Shown piece after piece: positions 1-4,893 of a stretch of 6,936 bases of DNA. The number at the start of each line of letters is the position of its first letter. Positions within the stretch are counted from its first letter, which is position 1. Under the pieces are notes generated by a model. The model ran no database searches and was not told the DNA's origin. It worked only from the letters and a program-made list of their open reading frames with translations. The position numbers and the translations under genes were made by a program. This stretch comes from Phycisphaerae bacterium (GTDB taxonomy: Bacteria > Planctomycetota > Phycisphaerae > Sedimentisphaerales > SG8-4): contig JAUXAH010000094.1 in NCBI GenBank assembly GCA_030614945.1, positions 1 through 6,936 on the forward strand, written 5' to 3'.

Positions 1-49
1 GCTGGTTAATCCGCAGGTGCTTGAATTCAGCTACCACGTAACGTCGTGA
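1..49 (+). CDS. Possible 3' end of a plus-strand gene (partial, unrecognised)
   Basis: The second forward frame is open from the left edge to a TGA at 47-49 and would encode a 15-residue C-terminus ending in Tyr-His-Val-Thr-Ser. It is too short to recognise. The only support is the hairpin with a T-run at 93-124, which would suit transcription termination of a plus-strand gene ending here. Another forward frame is open to position 41 and one reverse frame crosses the same stretch, so this is a weak call. Confidence 0.2.
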   Translation, partial: LVNPQVLEFSYHVTS

Positions 50-145
50 TATAAAGATTGCCTCACGATGCTCGCAACGACGAGATTCTTCCCCTTCGGC
101 TTCGCTCAGGGCTAAAGGCTTTTTGCGCTCAGAATGACAAAGGTG
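50..145. repeat. Dispersed palindromic repeat (TGTCATTCTGAG / GAAGAATC type)
   Basis: On the minus strand this stretch begins with TGTCATTCTGAGCG, passes through CCCTGAGCGAAGCCGAAGGG and GAAGAATCTCG, and ends with TTGCGAGCATCGTGAGGCAATC. These blocks resemble the short intergenic repeats (TCATTCTGAGCGAAG..., TTGCGAGCGAAG...) scattered through many environmental bacterial genomes. It fills the gap downstream of the aminotransferase stop codon. The family resemblance is from memory of such repeats; only the sequence blocks themselves are seen here. Confidence 0.5.
93..124 (+). terminator. Possible intrinsic terminator inside the repeat
   Basis: CCTTCGGC (93-100) can pair imperfectly with GCTAAAGG (111-118), giving six Watson-Crick pairs and one G-T pair in eight positions. 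It is followed directly by CTTTTT. The polarity suits a gene ending at the left edge on the plus strand. The mismatch in the stem keeps confidence low, and the hairpin may simply be part of the dispersed repeat. Confidence 0.3.
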
Positions 146-151
146 ATAGTT

Positions 152-1240
152 TTATCCGATTTCGTCATCGAGCCAGCCGAGGAGCTCTTTGATGTCGTCG
201 AGGGTGATATCGCCCATATGAGCGATTCGGAAAGTTTTCTCTTTTAGCTTGCCGTAGCCATTTCCAAAAATGGTATTGTGCTTTTCCTGTATTGCATTAA
301 TCGTTTCAGCGACGTTGATGCCGCGGGTATTTTTGACCGCTGTGAGGGTATTTGAGGCATATTTTTCATCACAGAACAAGGCAAATTTGTCTTTTGCCCA
401 ATTCCTTACGAACTCGCCCATTTTTTTGTGTCGCTGCCAGACGTTTTCCATACCTTCGACGAGCAGCTTCTTGCACTGGTAATTCAGGGCCATAATGTGG
501 GGGATATTCGGCGTAGTGGGGGTTTGGTTTTTTGCTGCTGACTTTGCAAAGAGCTGGAAGTCGAAGTAATAACCCCGGCCGGGGACATCTTTGCTTTTTT
601 CCAAAGCCCGGCTGCTGACGAGAGCAACGGTGAGGCCCGGCGGAATTGCAAAGGCCTTCTGGACCGAGGCGAATGTTACATCCCAGCCAAGCTGGTCGAA
701 ATGCAAAGGCAGGGCGACCATCGCACTGACCGAATCGACAAAGACCAGGACATCGGGATGTTTTTGCTTCATCATCCTGCTGATTTCATAGACGGGATTT
801 GTCAGGCCGGTACTCGTCTCGTTATACATTAAAGTAATGGCGGCATATTTACCGGCTGTGAGTTTTTCGTCAATCGCCTCAGGCAAAGTGGGTTTTCCCC
901 AATCGACTTTTAGCTCTTCGACATTTCTGCCGCAATTTCCGGCCACGGTTGCCCATTTATCGCTGAAGGCGCCGCAGCAAGCAGCCAGGACGGTTTCATC
1001 AAAGCCGACGCAGTTGCGAATAGCGGCTTCCCAAATTCCTGAAGCCGAGGACGTGGACAAAAAGACGTTTTGGCCGGTAAAGAAGATTTTTTTGAGCATA
1101 TCGGTCGTTTCGCCGTGCAGTTGAGCATACTCTTTGCCGCGATGGGCCAGTGTAGGTCGTGCAAGCTGCTGGAGCACGTCTTGATTGACCTTTACCGGGC
1201 CTGGGATGAATAACCTTGGCGGGTTTTTCCAATCTACCAT
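152..1240 (-). CDS. Class V PLP-dependent aminotransferase (serine/alanine-glyoxylate or phosphoserine type)
   Basis: A 362-residue cytosolic enzyme of aminotransferase fold type I, class V, close to the usual length for alanine-glyoxylate/serine-pyruvate aminotransferases. The N-terminus carries the substrate-loop motif FIPGPV (residues 11-16) and HRGKEY (33-38). The Asp that pairs with the pyridine nitrogen of PLP is in VDSVSAM (D169), and the Schiff-base lysine is K195 in ASVQKAF. NETSTGL (140-146), TPTTPNIP (240-247) and RIAHMGD (338-344) match other conserved parts of the family. The start is an ATG with only a weak purine-rich stretch upstream. The DUF1015 gene further along the same strand is commonly found with serA/serC-type genes, so phosphoserine formation from 3-phosphohydroxypyruvate and glutamate is a reasonable role; alanine- or serine-glyoxylate transamination is the alternative. 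Family call is firm, substrate is inferred. Confidence 0.9.
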   Translation of the reverse strand: MVDWKNPPRLFIPGPVKVNQDVLQQLARPTLAHRGKEYAQLHGETTDMLKKIFFTGQNVFLSTSSASGIWEAAIRNCVGFDETVLAACCGAFSDKWATVAGNCGRNVEELKVDWGKPTLPEAIDEKLTAGKYAAITLMYNETSTGLTNPVYEISRMMKQKHPDVLVFVDSVSAMVALPLHFDQLGWDVTFASVQKAFAIPPGLTVALVSSRALEKSKDVPGRGYYFDFQLFAKSAAKNQTPTTPNIPHIMALNYQCKKLLVEGMENVWQRHKKMGEFVRNWAKDKFALFCDEKYASNTLTAVKNTRGINVAETINAIQEKHNTIFGNGYGKLKEKTFRIAHMGDITLDDIKELLGWLDDEIG

Positions 1241-1261
1241 TTCTACCTACTACTTTGTTTG

Positions 1262-1296
1262 TGTCATTGCCGCTCGGCATCAACTGCGGAATGACA
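1262..1296. repeat. Inverted repeat upstream of the aminotransferase
   Basis: The left arm TGTCATTGCCGC (1262-1273) pairs with GCGGAATGACA (1286-1296): eleven base pairs with one bulged G and a 12-base loop. The outer GAATGACA matches the block at 132-139 beyond the other end of the gene, so both may be members of one palindromic repeat family. No T-run follows on either strand, so a terminator role is not obvious. Confidence 0.6.
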
Positions 1297-1452
1297 GGTT
1301 GTTAAATCACCGGTAACAGAGCACTACTTGTGGTTAAAAGTGGGATTTTACACCAGAACTCCAATATAAGCCACAAAAATATCGTGTTTCTGAAAGAAAA
1401 AACTTTCTATGCCTCCCATTTATAAGCGTTATCCGGCTGAATAAAATCTTGA

Positions 1453-1464
1453 TGCTTTAAAGCA
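1453..1464. promoter_or_regulatory. Perfect 12-bp palindrome, candidate operator for the HEPN/MNT pair
   Basis: TGCTTTAAAGCA is a perfect palindrome 29 bases before the chosen HEPN start and lies in the only upstream region available to the two-gene unit. Toxin-antitoxin operons are often autoregulated at such palindromes, but neither product here has a recognisable DNA-binding domain. The rest of the 1241-1493 gap is A+T rich, and no convincing -35/-10 pair was found on either strand. Confidence 0.25.
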
Positions 1465-1493
1465 ATAGGTATAAAATGGTTCTGGAGAGTAAA

Positions 1494-1895
1494 ATGGATA
1501 AAATCAAAAGTTCGCAGGAATGGAGCAGACAGGCTGAATATGATATAGATACCGCTGGAGCTATGCAGGACAGTGGGCGGTATATTTATTGCGTATTTAT
1601 GTGCCATCTGTCAATCGAGAAAGCTCTTAAGGCTTTATATGCGAAGAAGCTCGGCAAAAATCCTCCCAAAGCTCACAGCCTTGTGTACCTTGCTCAAAGT
1701 ACACATTTGGACTTGCCTGAACCGACAAAAGAGTTTTTGGAAACACTCGATGATATTAGTGTTCCTACAAGATATCCTGAAGAATTGGAAAAATTGATAA
1801 AAGAATACAGCAAAGATAGAACAAAAAATATACTCGATAAATCGAGAGAGGCATTGGGATGGCTGAAGCGACAGTTAGAGAAGCGGCAGAGTTAA
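1494..1895 (+). CDS. HEPN domain protein, putative toxin of a HEPN/MNT pair
   Basis: A small, highly charged, all-helical protein of 133 residues typical of the HEPN family found beside minimal nucleotidyltransferases. Family marks are WSRQAEYDIDTA near residues 10-21, the helix CHLSIEKALKAL (37-48), PPKAHSLVYLA (57-67) and TRYPEE (92-97). HEPN toxins of the HepT kind are ribonucleases that use an RX4-6H motif; I find no such spacing here (the nearest is R29 to H38), so either catalysis is different or the protein is a non-nucleolytic HEPN. I chose the ATG at 1494 because GGAG (1484-1487) lies six bases before it and family members begin with a similar sequence; an in-frame ATG at 1476 would add six residues. 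The 3' end overlaps the next gene by 37 bases, implying translational coupling. Confidence 0.85.
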   Translation: MDKIKSSQEWSRQAEYDIDTAGAMQDSGRYIYCVFMCHLSIEKALKALYAKKLGKNPPKAHSLVYLAQSTHLDLPEPTKEFLETLDDISVPTRYPEELEKLIKEYSKDRTKNILDKSREALGWLKRQLEKRQS

Positions 1896-2191
1896 TAAAG
1901 AGTTTCCTTAAAGACCGTAATATAACAGTTGATAGAATAATCGTCTTCGGTTCTTGCGCCAAGGGTAATTATACAAAGGACAGCGATTTAGATATAGCTA
2001 TAATCTCTCGTGACTTCAACGAAAAAGATGTTTTTCAAAAGGCAGAGATGCTCAAAGGATTAAAATGGGCGCTTGTGGAAAAATTTGAGCTTGCCTTTGA
2101 TATCGTTGCCGTGTCTTTAAAACAGTGGCAACAATCCTCTTCATTAGTTGTAGATTTCATAAGAGAGGGGGAAGCTTTACCTTTGTTGTAA
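1859..2191 (+). CDS. MNT-type minimal nucleotidyltransferase, putative antitoxin
   Basis: A 110-residue protein of the DNA polymerase beta-like nucleotidyltransferase superfamily, of usual length for the stand-alone minimal form. The signature FGSCAKGNYTKDSDLDIAI (residues 30-48) fits GSX10DXD exactly, with metal-binding D43 and D45, and a third acidic residue is present as D81 in FDIVAV. The C-terminus FIREGEALPLL is typical of the family. In the characterised type VII system MntA/HepT, the nucleotidyltransferase adds AMP to the HEPN toxin and silences it; all residues needed for nucleotide transfer appear present here. The ATG lies inside the end of the HEPN frame (37-base overlap), which fixes the pair as one operon. 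The function as antitoxin is by family and context. Confidence 0.88.
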   Translation: MAEATVREAAELIKSFLKDRNITVDRIIVFGSCAKGNYTKDSDLDIAIISRDFNEKDVFQKAEMLKGLKWALVEKFELAFDIVAVSLKQWQQSSSLVVDFIREGEALPLL

Positions 2192-2218
2192 ATACACAGA
2201 AAAACCAAAGCGAAAAGA

Positions 2219-2248
2219 GGGAGCAAAAATGCTCCTGCCCCATTTTTT
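2219..2248 (+). terminator. Possible intrinsic terminator after the HEPN/MNT pair
   Basis: GGAGCA (2220-2225) and TGCTCC (2230-2235) form a perfect six-pair stem around an AAAA loop, extendable by one G-T pair. A run of six T's begins seven bases after the stem (2243-2248). The gap between stem and T-run is longer than ideal, so the site may be weak. It would separate the HEPN/MNT unit from the endonuclease gene. The rest of 2192-2305 is A+T rich and held no convincing promoter by eye. Confidence 0.4.
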
Positions 2249-2293
2249 CCAATAAAGGGTACCACAGAATCATAATATTCATATTTTGAGCTT

Positions 2294-2300
2294 AAAGGAG
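2294..2300 (+). promoter_or_regulatory. Strong ribosome binding site of the endonuclease gene
   Basis: AAAGGAG lies five bases before the ATG at 2306 and fixes that start. It is a much clearer Shine-Dalgarno site than any seen before the minus-strand genes of this window. Confidence 0.75.
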
Positions 2301-2305
2301 ATGAC

Positions 2306-3343
2306 ATGGCTATCTGGTTAGTTCGTGCAGGTAAAAGGGGCCAGAATCAAGATTTTGCATTAAATAGTAATCGAGTTGTTATTGGATGGGATGAAACGCC
2401 AGATTTATCGAGTCTCAACACACGTGAGGCAATGGAATCAAGTTGCGCCAAGGCATACCCTGAAGCAAAACCTAAGGCTATTATGAACTATGTTAGTCAA
2501 CTGTGGGCTTTTGCCAAACGAATAAATAAGGGCGACCTTGTAGCATTACCACTGAAAGGCCAAGATGTTATTGCCTTTGGACAAGTAACTGGTGATTATG
2601 AGTATTTTCAAGACAATCCTAACGGAACAAAGCATACTCGATCCGTCAAATGGATAAGCCAAGATATCCCCCGTGAGCGTTTTGATAAAGATATCCTTTA
2701 CTCGCTCGGGGCATTTATGACCGTTTGTCGTATCCGACGCAATAATGCCGAGGAACGCATTAAAGCGATTTTAGAAGGCAAAAGTCCTCCATCAGAAATG
2801 TCAGCAATCACAGACCAGACTGGTGATGATATATCAGATAGCGTCGCTTCACCTAACCTAGAAGAGTACTCCACCACACAGATTTTAAAGTATATCGGCC
2901 AGAAATTTGCTGGCCATGGGCTAGCAGACATTACTGACGCAATCTTGCAAGCTCAAGGACATCAAACGGAAGTTTCACCACCCGGGCCTGATGGCGGTGT
3001 GGATATTATTGCTGGGCGTGGACCTATGGGTTTTGATTCTCCGCGTCTGTGTGTGCAAGTAAAGGCAACCAGCCAACAACAAGATATACGTGTGCTACGT
3101 GAATTAAAAGGTATTATGAAAGACTTTAGCGCAGAACAAGGACTGTTCGTTTCTTGGAGCGGTTTCAAAAGGTCTGTCTTATCCGAAGCCAGACGACAGT
3201 TTTTTGAAATTCGTCTTTGGGACGCAGGCGATGTAGTAAAAGCCGTTCAACGTTATTATGAGCATTTTCCAGAAGATATAAAAGCGGATTTACCTCTCAA
3301 ACGAATTTGGACGTTGGTCCAAGAGGAGGACTCCCTGCCATAG
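2306..3343 (+). CDS. Mrr-type restriction endonuclease with probable PUA/EVE-like N-terminal domain
   Basis: A 345-residue predicted DNA endonuclease. The C-terminal part (about 187-320) is an Mrr_cat-like PD-(D/E)xK domain: helix around 190-218, then GPDGGVDII with catalytic D233, then LCVQVKA with Q251 and K253, followed by FVSWSGF (281-287) and LWDAGDVV (304-311) in the places expected for Mrr. Mrr enzymes are type IV systems that cut modified DNA. The N-terminal part (1-145) begins AIWLVRAG, has VVIGWDE (24-30), QLWAFAKRINKGDLVALPL (65-83) and GQVTGDYEY (92-100); this pattern matches the N-terminal domain of COG4127-like restriction proteins, which I take to be a PUA/EVE-like modified-base reader. 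A linker rich in D, S and T joins the two. The gene follows the HEPN/MNT pair in the same direction, so the three resemble a small defence cassette. A methylated or otherwise modified DNA target is inferred. Confidence 0.85.
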   Translation: MAIWLVRAGKRGQNQDFALNSNRVVIGWDETPDLSSLNTREAMESSCAKAYPEAKPKAIMNYVSQLWAFAKRINKGDLVALPLKGQDVIAFGQVTGDYEYFQDNPNGTKHTRSVKWISQDIPRERFDKDILYSLGAFMTVCRIRRNNAEERIKAILEGKSPPSEMSAITDQTGDDISDSVASPNLEEYSTTQILKYIGQKFAGHGLADITDAILQAQGHQTEVSPPGPDGGVDIIAGRGPMGFDSPRLCVQVKATSQQQDIRVLRELKGIMKDFSAEQGLFVSWSGFKRSVLSEARRQFFEIRLWDAGDVVKAVQRYYEHFPEDIKADLPLKRIWTLVQEEDSLP

Positions 3344-3368
3344 GGGAAAAAGGGTCAGGAGTGTTTTT
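3330..3368 (+). terminator. Possible intrinsic terminator of the endonuclease gene
   Basis: ACTCCCTG (3330-3337) can pair with CAGGAGT (3356-3362), giving seven pairs with one bulged C. The arm is followed by G and a run of five T's (3364-3368). The stem overlaps the end of the coding region and the loop of 18 bases is large, so confidence is modest. The remaining intergenic bases up to 3398 show nothing else recognisable. Confidence 0.35.
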
Positions 3369-3398
3369 CATTTTTCATAACAATAATGGGGAGTTCGA

Positions 3399-4715
3399 TT
3401 ACAATTTGTTAATAGTCAAGCCCGTATACATTTTCGGGTAGAAGAACGTGGACTTTTGCGGCATTTTTTCACCGGCAGCAGTGACTATCTGTATCTGCTG
3501 CATTTTTGTCGGGTTGACAAAGAATACAATTTGTTTTTGGCCGCTATCGACTTTCTCAATCGATTCGTCGACCGCGCTGCCGACGTCCTTTATATATTCG
3601 ATGTTTGTGCCGCCTGCGAGTTTTTCTTCGCTGATGCCCAGGAGTTTTTCCAGAATCAATTTGTGCAGCACTGAAACGTCGAGCGACCTCCAGGTTCGGC
3701 TCATATCCGGGGCTGCAGAATCCACTGCTTGTTTGTTCTTCAGCACGGCCGTGTAGAAGGCATTGTCACCGCCGTAAATCCCGAATACGTTTTTGTCATT
3801 ATCACACTCGGACTTCATTTGTGCGAAAAGCTTTTGCTTCACCTCGGCCCTGGCAGGGGTCGAATCAAACGCATATTCAGTAATTTCAAAGTTTTCCCGC
3901 AGAGCAGTGATTAACTTTTCGAGGTGGAAGTCTTCGAGGTTGCCGACAAGCCGATGCGTGGCGAGGATAGTTAATCCATCCTGGCGGATATTGACAAAGC
4001 CGGTCATTTGATATACCGCCGCAGGATTACCCGTTTCTTTGTAGTAGTTTAGAGCCGTCTCGTAGCGATGATGGCCATCGGCTATGATGCAGCTCTTATC
4101 GAGTATCATCTTCGTGATTCCATCGATGTTCTCTTCAGCGGTTATTGCGAAGAGCCGGTGCCGAACTTCTTGCTCGTCAACAAAGTCAATGAGCGGTTTT
4201 TGGCTGGCGGTTTCTTCAATGATTTTGTCGGCGACGTTTTGCTCATCCTCATAGAGCATAAAAACGAGACCGAACTTTGCAACGGTTGCCCTCTTGAGGT
4301 TCAGGCGGTCTATTTTGGGCTCTTCGAGGGTTTCTTCGTGAGGTCTTACCCGCCAGGGCGGGCCGAATTCCTCAAGCTTAGCTAAAGCAACAAAGCTGTT
4401 GCGACGGAAATTACAGCCGCTTAGTTGGAAATCCTGCACATAAGCATAAATGGCTTCGGCCCGGTCCTGTTTTAAGACGCCTTTTCTTATCCAGGTATCA
4501 AGGTAGTCGGCCGCCCGTGTGTACTGATTGTTGTCAGCGTTATCAGAAGCAGTCGTTTTTCCTTTTATTATCCGCACAATATTATATTCGCTTTTTTTGT
4601 AGAGCTGCTGCTGCTGGGAGGGGCTGATAATATCGTAAGGCGGAGCAATGCAGCTGCCCACGTCGCCGACAACGCCGGCGTCGAACCTAAATGCTTTGAA
4701 CGGCTTTATTTCCAT
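3399..4715 (-). CDS. DUF1015 family protein
   Basis: A 438-residue soluble protein of the DUF1015 family, full length for that family. Recognisable blocks are the N-terminal KPFKAFRFD (4-12), APPYDII (24-30), RPHEETL (124-130), IADGHHRYETAL (211-222), THRLVG (253-258), LDVSVLHKLILEKLLGI (345-361), VFFVNPT (397-403) and the C-terminal MPQKSTFFYPKMYTGL (418-433). No activity is established to my knowledge, but the family is repeatedly found next to serA and serC-type genes, and DGHHR resembles the nucleotide-site motif of the ParB/Srx-fold free-serine kinases (SerK, SbnI). A role in serine or phosphoserine metabolism is inferred. The frame stays open upstream to a TTG at 4751, but those extra 12 residues are encoded by a heptamer repeat, so the ATG at 4715 is preferred. 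No clear Shine-Dalgarno is present. Confidence 0.88.
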   Translation of the reverse strand: MEIKPFKAFRFDAGVVGDVGSCIAPPYDIISPSQQQQLYKKSEYNIVRIIKGKTTASDNADNNQYTRAADYLDTWIRKGVLKQDRAEAIYAYVQDFQLSGCNFRRNSFVALAKLEEFGPPWRVRPHEETLEEPKIDRLNLKRATVAKFGLVFMLYEDEQNVADKIIEETASQKPLIDFVDEQEVRHRLFAITAEENIDGITKMILDKSCIIADGHHRYETALNYYKETGNPAAVYQMTGFVNIRQDGLTILATHRLVGNLEDFHLEKLITALRENFEITEYAFDSTPARAEVKQKLFAQMKSECDNDKNVFGIYGGDNAFYTAVLKNKQAVDSAAPDMSRTWRSLDVSVLHKLILEKLLGISEEKLAGGTNIEYIKDVGSAVDESIEKVDSGQKQIVFFVNPTKMQQIQIVTAAGEKMPQKSTFFYPKMYTGLTINKL

Positions 4716-4764
4716 ATTCGTGACTCGATGCTCGATACTCGATACTCGCAACTCGCTACTTCGG
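4716..4764. repeat. Heptanucleotide repeat array in the DUF1015 leader
   Basis: Read on the plus strand, this is a run of seven-base units: ATTCGTG, ACTCGAT, GCTCGAT, ACTCGAT, ACTCGCA, ACTCGCT and a degenerate ACTTCGG. The array abuts the ATG of the DUF1015 gene and makes up most of its untranslated leader. The block GCGAGTATCGAGTAT on the minus strand recurs exactly on the plus strand at 6415-6429 inside the fused flavoprotein gene, so the two arrays belong to one family and lie in opposite orientation. Confidence 0.8.
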
Positions 4765-4801
4765 ATTCACTTATAAGATTGCCAAAATTACGAAAACGCG
4801 A

Positions 4802-4830
4802 ATAATACTAAAAGCGCGGCAAATTGTCAA
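4802..4830 (-). promoter_or_regulatory. Sigma-70-type promoter for the DUF1015 gene
   Basis: On the minus strand a perfect -35 TTGACA (4825-4830) is followed after exactly 17 bases by TATTAT (4802-4807), one mismatch from TATAAT. Transcription would start near 4795 and give a leader of about 80 bases that includes the heptamer array. It lies between the stop of the fused flavoprotein gene and the DUF1015 start, so DUF1015 has its own transcription start. No hairpin terminator for the upstream gene is seen in 4765-4893. Confidence 0.7.
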
Positions 4831-4893
4831 ATATGAAGATGATTTGTTTTTCCCGGTGGATAAGAGGTTATTCTGGAAATACGATTTTGCCGG

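Noticed and set aside
837..1124. Plus-strand open frame opposite the aminotransferase
   Set aside because: It lies entirely on the antisense of a well-supported gene, with no ribosome binding site or family resemblance.
1392..1407. Hairpin GAAAG/CTTTC with an A6 loop
   Set aside because: A five-pair A/T-rich stem is expected by chance in this composition and has no T-run after it.
1449..1475. Promoter TTGATG - 15 bp - TATAAA before the HEPN gene
   Set aside because: The 15-base spacer is short, and the transcript would start at or inside the ribosome binding site at 1484-1487.
4716..4751. N-terminal extension of the DUF1015 protein starting at a TTG (4751)
   Set aside because: The 12 extra residues are encoded wholly by the heptamer repeat, the codon is TTG, and the family N-terminus (MEIKPFKAFRFD) begins at the ATG at 4715.
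4716..4764. CRISPR-like array
   Set aside because: Units are seven bases without spacers, and no cas gene is present; this is a simple tandem repeat.
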